Shown here: positions 1-6,949 of the stretch, piece by piece
How the letters are laid out: each line of letters begins with the position of its first letter
Numbering within the stretch: position 1 is the stretch's first letter
NCBI GenBank assembly: GCA_002435755.1
Contig: DIYH01000047.1
Coordinates: 1 to 38,223, forward strand
Origin: Flammeovirgaceae bacterium UBA6059
GTDB taxonomy: Bacteria > Bacteroidota > Bacteroidia > Cytophagales > Cyclobacteriaceae
Direction: 5' to 3'
DNA: 38,223 nt
Program-made: the position numbers and the translations under genes
Notes under the pieces: model-generated
The model's input: the letters and a program-made list of their open reading frames with translations, nothing else
Told to the model about the DNA's origin: nothing
The model's database searches: none

Positions 1-595
1 GACACAGTTTATGTAACACTACCTCAATATCTTGCTCTGGTGTTTTCTCTTTTTCTTGTTCTTTCTCCATTTTCTGAAGTCTCATAAACGCACTATTCTC
101 AAGAAATAGTTCGGCTCTTGACGGCTCCTTTTCTACTTCATCTTTTTTCCTTTCAAAACCCTTCAGATGACTATCAATAAATGCGCTGATTTCTTTATCG
201 GTATGGATATAATTCTTGCCTCCTAGATTATGCTCTTCGATTTGGCGATCCAAGCATTGCTGTCTGTGCCTTGTCTGGTCGTATAGGTCCAAATCACGAT
301 CATTGGAGATGTTGGTTCTCATCTTCTTTTCAATCTCTAAATCCAGATTATCAATTACCTCCTTTGCTTTTTCGAGCATATTCTTTTGCTGCTTTTTAAC
401 CCCTGAATCTCTAGGTCTTATAGGTTCACCTGGAGTCAAACGAGGCGAGGGCTGATTGGCAGTGTTCAGCTTATTGTAGGAATCTTTCAATCTGCTAAAG
501 AGCTCAGAACGCTCTGTCAGTCTACCTCTGATATCCTTATCGCTAAATGCTTCTCTGAAGATATGATCGGTTTCCTCAAAACTATCTCTTGCCAT
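1..595 (-). CDS. Hypothetical charged protein, 3' end outside window
   Basis: An open frame starts with ATG at 595 (first residues MARDSFEETDHIF) and runs leftward off the window with no stop, giving 198 codons. The product is very hydrophilic, rich in Glu, Lys, Arg and Asp, and probably largely helical or coiled-coil (the stretch KKQQKNMLEKAKEVIDNLD, then EKMEKEQ-like repeats near the cut end). I see no catalytic motif and do not recognise it. It is divergent from the gene at 655 with about 60 bases between them, and it sits beside a coupling ATPase, so a conjugation or mobilisation accessory role is an inference. The C-terminus is missing. Confidence 0.7.
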   Translation of the reverse strand, partial: MARDSFEETDHIFREAFSDKDIRGRLTERSELFSRLKDSYNKLNTANQPSPRLTPGEPIRPRDSGVKKQQKNMLEKAKEVIDNLDLEIEKKMRTNISNDRDLDLYDQTRHRQQCLDRQIEEHNLGGKNYIHTDKEISAFIDSHLKGFERKKDEVEKEPSRAELFLENSAFMRLQKMEKEQEKEKTPEQDIEVVLHKLC

Positions 596-617
596 AACAA
601 TAGAATTGCTGTATAAT
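589..617 (+). promoter_or_regulatory. Candidate sigma70-type promoter for the gene at 655
   Basis: TTGCCA (589-594) and TATAAT (612-617) are separated by exactly 17 bases, a textbook primary-sigma spacing for Proteobacteria. Bacteroidota normally use a different -7/-33 pattern, so this may reflect a foreign origin or be chance. The -35 overlaps the start codon of the divergent gene. Confidence 0.35.
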
Positions 618-654
618 CTTAAGACAAGATAGGAAGAGTAAAGGAGGCTAACCA

Positions 655-1056
655 GTGGAAGCAGAAAGTAACACAGCAGTAAAGAAACGTGTTGATGAGT
701 CTAACAAGCTTATGTGGGAAGACATGGCATATGATACCTTTAAAGAAAGGCTTGCCAAAGAGTTTTTAGAATACAAGAAAGAGGCTGAGCAAATAATCCT
801 TGATGAATTACAATGCTTGCCAAACCTAAAGGTGAGGGCATTGTCTGAGCTTCTTATCAGACAGACTTTACGTGATCGCAACGAAGGCTTAACCACATCA
901 GATTCAGCCTCTTTCAGCATAGATATGTATTTGATGCTCTTGAAAGTGGATACAATTCACTATGACCCAGAACACGCGCCACTTATTGATCGCACCGGGC
1001 TTGATGCAATGCTAAAGAGGTATGAAAAAGATCAAAAAAATCATAATAGTTCATAA
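655..1056 (+). CDS. Hypothetical protein, 133 aa
   Basis: The start is GTG at 655, chosen because AAGGAGG lies at 641-647 with normal spacing. The product is hydrophilic and mostly helical by composition, without signal peptide or membrane segment. I recognise no domain. It stands between the divergent gene at the left edge and the coupling ATPase at 1278, on the same strand as the latter, so it probably belongs to the mobilisation module. About 220 bases without a visible gene follow before 1278. Confidence 0.65.
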   Translation: MEAESNTAVKKRVDESNKLMWEDMAYDTFKERLAKEFLEYKKEAEQIILDELQCLPNLKVRALSELLIRQTLRDRNEGLTTSDSASFSIDMYLMLLKVDTIHYDPEHAPLIDRTGLDAMLKRYEKDQKNHNSS

Positions 1057-1277
1057 GTGGGTATTGAGTGTTATCTTCTTTGCCTATTGCAGTTACATGC
1101 AATCATTCAGCTAATTAGAGTTCAATCATAAATCAGAGCGGATAGTGTACCATTCAACCCGGTCTATTCGCTCATTGTTTTGCGTATTAGCAATGCGTTG
1201 TTCTCAACGTGGACGTTATAAGGATATCGCAAAAAGTTGAAGATCATGAGCTCAATGTTCGACCTTAATTAGCGACA

Positions 1278-2713
1278 ATGAATGATAGTTTTATCGACCT
1301 AGATACCACCCTTTTAGATATTGATGGGCAAACCTGGACGATTAGAGACGCGGTTGAGGGTGTCAAATATTTGGCGGTATTGGCTCTGGTAAGACCTCCG
1401 GTTCTGGTAGGTACTTAGCCTTAAATTACTTAAAACGTGGTTTTGGTGGTCTGGTAATGACAGCTAAAAACGATGAGCGTGCTCTTTGGGAAAACTATTG
1501 TAGAGAAACAGGACGCTATGATGATTTGATCATTATTGAGCCAGGAGGTTTTAACAGCTTTAATTTTCTAGATTATGAGGCACGGCGTAAAGGTGACGGC
1601 TCTGGACTTGTCGAAAACCTTGTCCTTACCCTTAAGACCGTTATCAAGGCCAAGGAAAATGAAAAATCAGGCACCAATGAGGCTTTCTGGGATGACGCCC
1701 TTGACATGCTTCTATTCAATATTATTGACCTGTGTTTACTTGCTTATGGTGAGCTAAACATCGATGACATAGATGCGATAGCCGAAACACTTCCCAAAGA
1801 ACAAGCATAGGTAAGAGACGAACAATTCAACAAGAAAAAGGCATTTGGCAAAGCCTTCACTCTTGTTATTGATCGGCTTAAGAAAGAGGTCCCAACGCTC
1901 ACTGAGAACGACTGGCGCACAATCAACAGGATTGACCAGTACTTCCGGGGCACATTTCTCAATTTGAATGAGCGGACACGCTCAATCATTGAGCACTCGT
2001 TTTGGGGCTTTCTTTTTCGGCTGACACGTGATCCTATTTACAGCCTTTTTTGTAGCAAAGCGCCGAATATTAATCCTGAAAGCTCTTTGGAGGGGCACAT
2101 TATCCTGATTGACCTGCCAAGCAAGATGTATGATAAAGTCGGTCAGGATGCCCAAATACTCTTTAAGTATATCTGGCAAAGAGCAATAGAAAGACGCGAT
2201 GTTCTTAAAGACGGTGGTCGACCTGTTTTTTTATGGGCGGATGAAGCACAAAATTTCTTGCATGAGCATGATATCGATTATCAAGCTACAGCCAGAAGCT
2301 CTCGCGTCTGTACAGTCTATCCGACCCAAAACCTTCCGAACTATCTGACACGTCTCGGAGGTCGCGAAGGGGAACATCGTGTCAAAAGTTTCTTAGGTAC
2401 TCTGGGCACAAAGATCTTTCACGCCAATGCTGATAATGAAACCAATGAGTATGCTGCAAAGCTTGTGGGTCAGACGTACAGACCCATGCCAACATACAAT
2501 ATCAATCAGGGTAAAGAATACACCAAAGGCGAAGGCTTTAGCTGGCAAAAAGACTGGGAGCTTGCTCCCGAATCTTTTGTCTCTCTCAAGACTGGAGGTC
2601 CTAAAAATAACTATTCAGTCCAGGCGGTTTTGCACACGCAGGGCAAAACGTTTAATGATAAAAGCAACGCCATATCAATCCATTTCAATCAACTTAAAAT
2701 CCTTACATCATGA
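1278..2713 (+). pseudogene. VirD4/TraG-like type IV coupling ATPase, frameshifted and with an in-frame TAG
   Basis: Coupling proteins bring the relaxase-DNA complex to the conjugation channel. The reading from ATG 1278 (MNDSFIDLDTTLLDIDGQTW) goes out of frame at 1365-1367; restoring one A in that AAA run gives EGVKIFGGIGSGKTSGSG, a Walker A loop. The frame then runs to an in-frame TAG at 1808-1810 and continues beyond it (VRDEQFNKKKAFGKAF), reaching the Walker B-like FLWADEAQNF near 2230-2260 and ending at 2713. With one base restored the gene is 479 codons, consistent with one deletion and one nonsense change. It overlaps the next gene by ATGA. The family match is strong. Whether the lesions are real or sequencing errors cannot be told here. 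Confidence 0.8.
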
Positions 2714-3342
2714 AAAATCTCTATTTCCAAAGAACCTTTGGACGCAGTAATCTTATTGTAGATATACTAGTCGGGATTCTTATTGCCGTAGCGTCTTATC
2801 CCAATCTTTTATTGAGCGTTTTTATTCGTAATAACTTTGGTGAACGCAGATTCAATATTGTCTCAGCAATTACTGTTTTTGTGATATTGTCCCTGCCTAT
2901 TGTGATCTATTTTATTGAGTCGAGAATACCGGAAGAATTGATATGGCCATTATCATTTCTGGGGCTTTTCAATTTGACCTTTTTGTATTTTGCTTGGAAG
3001 CGTAACCGTGAAACACCCTATCATTTGACACAATATGATTTTACAAAATTTAGCCTGTACAGTGGTGAAAGCACGGTTAACTGGAGTCGTTTTCCTTTTC
3101 TTAAATCCTGGGCGGAAGAGCCAACAAAAAGAGAAATCTTAGCAGAACCTCTATTGTTCTTTGTACCAGGTTTGATCATGTGTTTTACCCCTGTGACCAT
3201 CTTTGTAGGCGTTGTTCTTGTGATTAGCTCTCTCCCTTATGGGGGTAGTCATTGGGCGGCTTATAGAGTTTCTCGGGAGGTTATTCTCGAAAAGAATGAT
3301 GAACGCATCTGCAATGAAGATATGGCTCGAATATTCATTTAA
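2710..3342 (+). CDS. Polytopic membrane protein, possibly truncated by TAA
   Basis: A 210-residue product whose ATG overlaps the stop of the coupling ATPase (ATGA at 2710-2713), so it is translationally coupled. There are about five hydrophobic segments: two near residues 15-65, one pair around 75-95, and a long one around 150-180. I do not recognise the family; partners of coupling ATPases are often membrane proteins, so a role in the same complex is inferred. Odd point: after the TAA at 3340-3342 the same frame stays open for another 40 codons with a protein-like sequence (GEIPSIPDDIRISWPIQPP) ending at TAA 3463-3465, so the original gene may have been 251 aa. Confidence 0.7.
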   Translation: MKNLYFQRTFGRSNLIVDILVGILIAVASYPNLLLSVFIRNNFGERRFNIVSAITVFVILSLPIVIYFIESRIPEELIWPLSFLGLFNLTFLYFAWKRNRETPYHLTQYDFTKFSLYSGESTVNWSRFPFLKSWAEEPTKREILAEPLLFFVPGLIMCFTPVTIFVGVVLVISSLPYGGSHWAAYRVSREVILEKNDERICNEDMARIFI

Positions 3343-3465
3343 GGCGAAATCCCATCAATACCCGATGACATTCGCATAAGTTGGCCAATTCAGCCACCAA
3401 GTGACAAAAGGATTGCTCAAGGGCTTTATGATCAATTTATGCAACCGAGTGTTGAAGTGAAGTAA

Positions 3466-3892
3466 TGCTCCTAAGCACTGCTTAGGGTAGATGTCTGATT
3501 GATTTTTCGGGACAGGGCGGTCTATGAGAATCTTGACCATTAGAGTGCAGTGTAGGGGACAAAGTGGTGGAGTGAAGGTAAGCGGTGCAGGGGATTTTAT
3601 GGTAGACTGCTAGCCAGAATCTTCTTTTTTTCTTTTCACAATAGGATAGCCATATAAGTGGGGCTAAGATATTTTGAGAAATGTCTTTAGAACAGGTGAA
3701 TTGGACATGTACTACAATAGGTTGCTATTGTTTTGTCGTACTTGGCACCATGGCGGAAGCGCTTGAGGGATAGCAGTGGAAATTCCGCAAGCCCTAAAGG
3801 GCGCGGAATTGGAACGGATAGCCCGACCCCTTGGTGAGCCCGTCCCTCAAGGACGGCACACCTTGGGGTTATGCCCTAACCGAAGTAAACTG
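3466..3892. other. Gene-free stretch containing a structured element
   Basis: I see no coding region here. The right half holds the hairpin cluster at 3781-3881, described separately; the left half has nothing I can name. Confidence 0.5.
3781..3881 (+). ncRNA. Putative structured RNA or structured repeat with nested hairpins
   Basis: Hairpin 1: AATTCCGC (3781-3788) pairs with GCGGAATT (3803-3810), enclosing GCCC/GGGC (3791-3794 with 3799-3802). Hairpin 2: CCCC..GGTG (3827-3836) pairs with CACC..GGGG (about 3859-3868), enclosing a perfect CCGTCC/GGACGG stem (3840-3845 with 3851-3856). A third small stem, GGTTA/TAACC (3867-3881), overlaps the end of the second. It is GC-richer than its AT-rich surroundings. 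The strand is arbitrary; it may be a dispersed repeat rather than an RNA gene. Confidence 0.4.
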
Positions 3893-4033
3893 TCATAATT
3901 GAAAATATATATCAACGAGCATCATTATGAGTACTAGTGCGACACCGTAAATCTTGTTGGTCATGCGAACTTCAAGCTCAAGAAAATCCTGCTTAGTGGC
4001 TGCCATATCAGCCTTGATTGCTGGTCGATCCAT
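3893..4033 (-). CDS. 46-aa single-pass membrane protein, coupled to the gene upstream
   Basis: ATG at 4033 follows the stop of the upstream gene by one base (TAGAATG), so reinitiation is likely. The product begins MDRPAIKADMAATKQDFLEL, a charged, probably coiled-coil segment, and ends in one hydrophobic helix (IYGVALVLIMMLVDIYF). The layout and the KADMAATKQD motif copy the C-terminal half of the 99-aa protein before it, which suggests a shortened tandem duplicate. Function unknown; a small coiled-coil membrane partner of its neighbour is an inference. Confidence 0.55.
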   Translation of the reverse strand: MDRPAIKADMAATKQDFLELEVRMTNKIYGVALVLIMMLVDIYFQL

Positions 4034-4034
4034 T

Positions 4035-4334
4035 CTAATTGATAACATGGGGTAGAACAGTGAGCATCAAACCTACAATAGCAATGAACTGAACAATAAG
4101 CCACTTAACTATCCGAATTTCCATTGCAGAAATTTCACCTTTGAGTTCAGCTTTAAGATTTGCCATATCGGATTTCAAATCGGCAATATCCGCCTTGGTC
4201 GCAACTGTTTCAGTCATGGCATTTTCGACCACCTGCGCAAAATCTTCAGCTTCTTTCTGTGTCAGCTTTAGGCTTTTGATGGCGCGAACGCCTTTCACAA
4301 ATCTTAACTTATCGAACATGACCAAAGATGTCAT
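4035..4334 (-). CDS. Coiled-coil protein with C-terminal membrane anchor (DUF1640-like)
   Basis: A 99-residue product with a central heptad-rich region (TVATKADIADLKSDMANLKAEL, split here as TVATKADIADLKSDM and ANLKAEL) and one C-terminal transmembrane helix, about residues 74-95. This architecture matches the DUF1640/CCDC90-like family of small tail-anchored coiled-coil proteins, common next to mobile or phage-like genes and without a settled function. It is third of four leftward genes (4981, 4653, 4334, 4033) that probably form one operon read from the hairpin at 5003-5156. An AGGAGA ribosome site precedes the ATG. Confidence 0.6.
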   Translation of the reverse strand: MTSLVMFDKLRFVKGVRAIKSLKLTQKEAEDFAQVVENAMTETVATKADIADLKSDMANLKAELKGEISAMEIRIVKWLIVQFIAIVGLMLTVLPHVIN

Positions 4335-4428
4335 GATATACTCTCCTTACGTAGTATTTCTGTAAGTCGAGTATATCACGCAGTAGTTAAGATTTCTAGT
4401 AATTTCCACTTCCGAAGGTTAGAAGCGG

Positions 4429-4653
4429 TTAGACCTTGTGAATTCGAAAATCCTCGTCACGATAGCCATGATCCAATGCGAGATTTCCGAGATCACTTTC
4501 AATTCTGATATCATCAAGAAATTCCTTAAGCTCTTTTTCGGCTTCATGCTGAGTGGAAAAGACCAGAGATCGTTCTGATCCATTATCGCCAATTATCGTC
4601 CAACAATTAAGCCACCCATCACATAAAGTATAATGCTGTATCTCATAGACCAT
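4429..4653 (-). CDS. Small plasmid-type protein, 74 aa
   Basis: I choose ATG 4653 (MVYEIQHYTLCDGW) over an in-frame start 15 bases upstream, because a GAGAGG ribosome site lies about 8 bases before it. The N-terminal IQHYTLCDGW pattern is typical of a family of uncharacterised small proteins on conjugative plasmids of Proteobacteria; this is recognition from memory, not a search. No membrane segment or catalytic motif is visible. The preceding gene ends at 4658, five bases downstream of this start in the leftward direction of reading, so the two are tightly packed in one operon. Confidence 0.6.
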   Translation of the reverse strand: MVYEIQHYTLCDGWLNCWTIIGDNGSERSLVFSTQHEAEKELKEFLDDIRIESDLGNLALDHGYRDEDFRIHKV

Positions 4654-4657
4654 AATA

Positions 4658-4981
4658 CTACCTCTCACTTTCTCTACTTACTTTAGCTAATTTTTCGGTA
4701 GCATGCCAGACCAGGAGATTTTTAAATCCTTTAATGCTGAACATCATGTCACCACGACGAAAAGTAGCGACCATCGCGGCAACGTTTTCGCATCCCATTT
4801 CTTCTCGATCATGCTCTAGCCACTCCCAAATCTCATCATAGTATTGGTCTAATAGCTTGGCGCATTCATCTATATAGATAATTCCTGGATACCCTTGATC
4901 AGCACCATGATTGGATATGTCTTGCGCGTACTCCAATAGGTGCTCATTGAACCAGTGTTCGAATGAGGTTTGATGTGTCAT
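4658..4981 (-). CDS. Small acidic plasmid-type protein (DUF7222-like), 107 aa
   Basis: The start ATG 4981 has a good ribosome site (AGGAGAG). The product begins MTHQTSFEHWFNEHLLEYAQ and ends with FKNLLVWHATEKLAK; this beginning and end are characteristic of a family of plasmid leading-region style proteins that I believe is DUF7222, of unknown function. It is acidic and helical with no membrane segment. It is the first gene of a four-gene leftward operon immediately downstream of the long hairpin at 5003-5156, an arrangement repeated at 6218-6617. An anti-defence or establishment role is inferred only from that placement. Confidence 0.6.
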   Translation of the reverse strand: MTHQTSFEHWFNEHLLEYAQDISNHGADQGYPGIIYIDECAKLLDQYYDEIWEWLEHDREEMGCENVAAMVATFRRGDMMFSIKGFKNLLVWHATEKLAKVSRESER

Positions 4982-5002
4982 TTATAACTCTCCTGTTTTT
5001 GT

Positions 5003-5156
5003 GTAGATGACAAGGAGACATAAAGCCAGACCGTGACAGCGCATTCCGTCATAGTATTTTGATCCGCGAGGAATCTGAAGACAAGGTCGAAAGAGGGGAA
5101 AATATGTCATTGACGGAAAAGCGCGGTATGGCAGGCTCCGCAGTACTTCAATCAAC
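5003..5156 (-). promoter_or_regulatory. Long imperfect hairpin heading the 4981-3893 operon (copy A)
   Basis: The left arm 5039-5060 and right arm 5099-5124 pair as GCGC..TTCCGTCA with TGACGGAA..GCGC, then GTATTTT with AAAATAT, around a loop of about 38 bases. Weaker pairing continues outward. The element shares sequence with copy B at 6463-6617: GTCATAG, GCGAGGAATC, GAGGGGAAAAT and ATTGAC occur in the same order, and both are followed by a similar leader with AGGAGAG and a start codon. Conserved sequence plus conserved fold upstream of leading-type genes suggests a single-strand promoter or regulatory RNA leader. Confidence 0.5.
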
Positions 5157-5185
5157 CGCAAACACAGGAAGTGATAGTGATCAAT

Positions 5186-5236
5186 GTGAATGTCAGAACA
5201 AGGTCAACTGACCATTGAACAGTTCAGGACATTCAC
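5186..5236. repeat. Inverted repeat, possible terminator of the leftward operon
   Basis: GTGAATGTC (5186-5194) and GACATTCAC (5228-5236) are perfect inverted copies; GGTCAACTGACC (5202-5213) forms a second hairpin inside. It lies just past the stop of the gene ending at 5256 and before copy A. It lacks a clear T-run, so it may be an insulator or protein site instead. Confidence 0.35.
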
Positions 5237-5255
5237 GCCTAAGCTGATCATAGCA

Positions 5256-5552
5256 TTAGTTTGCTAATTCAAAAGCATATGCAATTACATCATCGATTTG
5301 AGAAAATGGTACCCAATGGCTGTGGAAACTAGTTGGGCTTGCGTTCTTCCCTCGGATTTCGAAGTGTACAAAATGATAATCCTCGCCTAGGTCAGATAGT
5401 TTCAAATAACATGGATTATCAAGCTTTGCAAAAGGCGTGAATTTATAAATTACTTTAAGCTCATGCCCGTCTATATCGAGGATAAATGAGTAGTTAGCGA
5501 TTCTGGGCAGACAGTTATCAATCATATCTTGTTTTAAGGCGAATAAGGTCAT
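5256..5552 (-). CDS. Hypothetical protein, 98 aa
   Basis: Start ATG 5552 overlaps the stop of the upstream gene by one base (TAATG), which indicates translational coupling. The product (MTLFALKQDMIDNCLPRIAN) appears to be a soluble mixed alpha/beta protein with alternating hydrophobic strands (YSFILDIDGHELKVIYKF) and a C-terminal helix. I do not recognise the family and see no catalytic motif. It is last of the four leftward genes read from hairpin B at 6463-6617. Confidence 0.55.
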   Translation of the reverse strand: MTLFALKQDMIDNCLPRIANYSFILDIDGHELKVIYKFTPFAKLDNPCYLKLSDLGEDYHFVHFEIRGKNASPTSFHSHWVPFSQIDDVIAYAFELAN

Positions 5553-5767
5553 TATTTCTTCTCCTGTGTATTACGGTGTGGGTGTTCTTTCAAATACCTC
5601 ACATAAACCCAGAGCGGATATCCAGTGAGTATCTGTATGGTTATATCAATGCTTTTTCTTTGATCGGGTGTCACCGATTCACGGTACATCGTTAAAAACC
5701 TGCTTTGTTGATCAGTATCTCCGTCATTGTCTCTGCATTGTTCTAAGATGAGTTCTACTAAATTCAT
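5552..5767 (-). CDS. Hypothetical protein, 71 aa
   Basis: Start ATG 5767 is preceded by AGGAGAGGAG in a leader (TGATGACAGGAGAG) like that of the genes at 4981 and 6439. The sequence is MNLVELILEQCRDNDGDTDQ followed by a helical, charged C-terminus. No recognised domain. It is coupled to the 98-aa gene by TAATG and is part of the hairpin-B operon. Confidence 0.55.
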   Translation of the reverse strand: MNLVELILEQCRDNDGDTDQQSRFLTMYRESVTPDQRKSIDITIQILTGYPLWVYVRYLKEHPHRNTQEKK

Positions 5768-5870
5768 GATGTTACTCCTCTCCTGTCATCAATATTCTTC
5801 GGCTAACATGATCGTTAGCACGCTGTAGGTTTGGTCTGAATCAGCGATCTCGGGGCTTAATCCTGTCTTA

Positions 5871-6154
5871 TCATGAAGTATCGATCTTCCAGAAGATGTG
5901 ATGCTCACGAAAGATGAATGCACCAAAATCATGTTCACGGTGTGGATCATTACCCGGTGTGAAATCGTTAAATGATCTCACCCTGTCAAGCATTTCATCA
6001 CGCACTCTTTGATCAAGGTCATAGACCCCTTGAGTGAGGAGAACTTCGCCTTGTAGTGATGTCATCTTGGTGATCATCATCACGTCTGTGATAAAGAAGA
6101 CTTGGCAATTGTGCATAAACTCATCATTCTGCGTTCTGATTTATCGGTAGTCAT
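5871..6154 (-). pseudogene. DUF3768-family protein, one-base frameshift near the start
   Basis: The body is a clear match to DUF3768, an uncharacterised family frequent on plasmids: VRDEMLDRVRSFNDF, then NDPHREHDFGAF and HHIFWKIDTS at the C-terminus. The well placed start is ATG 6154 behind AAGGAG, giving MTTDK. That frame fails at the TTT run 6140-6142 (AAA on the coding strand); restoring one A gives MTTDKIRTQNDEF, continuous with the DUF3768 body, 95 codons in all. The next in-frame ATG, at 6116, would give an 81-aa product lacking only the short N-terminus, so a partly functional protein is possible. Second gene of the hairpin-B operon. Confidence 0.7.
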
Positions 6155-6217
6155 TGGTTTACTCCTTGTTGGTTGGATTGCCCCAAAGCAGATAGCCAAC
6201 TTTCGGGCGGTTTGAAT

Positions 6218-6439
6218 TTATGATTGATTGCTTGATCTCGGCTCGTTTTGACGCACACATAAGCGCAAGTCTTTCTCAATACCGTTCAAAATCAGATCAA
6301 AGCCTTTACTGTCTTTGTGCGGAAACCCAACCCCGATTTTTGTCCAGGCGGCACTTTTTCCTGTGCCCTCCACGCGGTTGACGATCAGAGGTATATGGTT
6401 TCTTTTCTGCTCTAGGTTTGAATTTTCAAAATCTGTCAT
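6218..6439 (-). CDS. Small protein, 73 aa, paralogue of the gene at 16352
   Basis: First gene downstream of hairpin B, with an AGGAGAG ribosome site before ATG 6439. The C-terminal half contains WTKIGVGFPHKDSKGFDLIL; the gene at 16352-16555 has the same pattern (W-K-x-G-V-G, H-K-D, G-F-x-L-x-L-N, V-R-x-N). A short W-x-x-x-G-x-x-x-x-H-K-D-G-x-G-F pattern is typical of a family of small proteins on proteobacterial plasmids and genomic islands with unknown function. No membrane segment. Role in element establishment is inferred from its leading position only. Confidence 0.6.
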   Translation of the reverse strand: MTDFENSNLEQKRNHIPLIVNRVEGTGKSAAWTKIGVGFPHKDSKGFDLILNGIEKDLRLCVRQNEPRSSNQS

Positions 6440-6462
6440 GGTTCACTCTCCTTTTTTGTGGT

Positions 6463-6617
6463 TGATGACAGGGATCGACCGCCCAGGCAGAGTGAGCGGG
6501 TCTGTCATAGCATTTTGGAGTCAGGGACGAGCGCGAGGAATCGCTGTACAGCAGCGAGGGGAAAATGCGTTATTGACAGAGACGCGCTGCCTGGCAGATT
6601 CCCTGATCTTCATCAAT
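6463..6617 (-). promoter_or_regulatory. Long imperfect hairpin heading the 6439-5256 operon (copy B)
   Basis: Nested pairing can be followed over about 155 bases: TTGATGA with TCATCAA (6463-6469/6611-6617), AGGGAT with ATTCCCT (6471-6476/6599-6605), CCAGGCAG with CTGCCTGG (6484-6491/6588-6595), TCTGTCA with TGACAGA (6502-6508/6575-6581), GCATTTT with AAAATGC (6511-6517/6563-6569), and an apical TCGCTG/CAGCGA (6542-6547/6553-6558). It shares ordered sequence blocks with copy A. On the leftward strand a TATGAC hexamer, possible -10, sits in the stem of both copies. Confidence 0.5.
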
Positions 6618-6639
6618 CAGAGGAAAAGGAGATCAGTGA

Positions 6640-6949
6640 AACAGGGTTTTGAAAATCAAACAAGAGCTGTAAAGTCCGATCTGATCAGGTCAAACGGCGT
6701 GGTGGGTATGGGTACAAACTCAAAAAGGACAGAAATAGGGGTTGGGTTTCACTCGGAATAAGGAGTAAAACCTGATAATTTGAACTGCATTTGAGGTAAA
6801 TTCATTGCTGTGATGTGATGTCAAAATCACGATCATTTCCAGCCAGTCAATATGAGATAATCGACTTGAGAAGTTCACAGTAGGGGGCGGTGGCCTTTGT
6901 GCTAACGCCTTAAATGAGCTACAAATAGACGTTTTAAATGGATAAGGGA
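6640..6949. other. Relaxase-proximal intergenic region, candidate oriT
   Basis: This 310-base gene-free stretch lies between the leading-type operons and the MobF relaxase start, where oriT usually sits. It contains an inverted repeat GGTTTCACTC (6745-6754) / GAGTAAAACC (6763-6772) with an 8-base loop, and a shorter GTGAT/ATCAC pair near 6815-6832. I cannot identify a nick site. Confidence 0.35.

Noticed and set aside
6315..6761. Rightward 148-codon frame across hairpin B
   Set aside because: It is antisense to the 73-aa gene and runs through the structured repeat; the composition is not protein-like.
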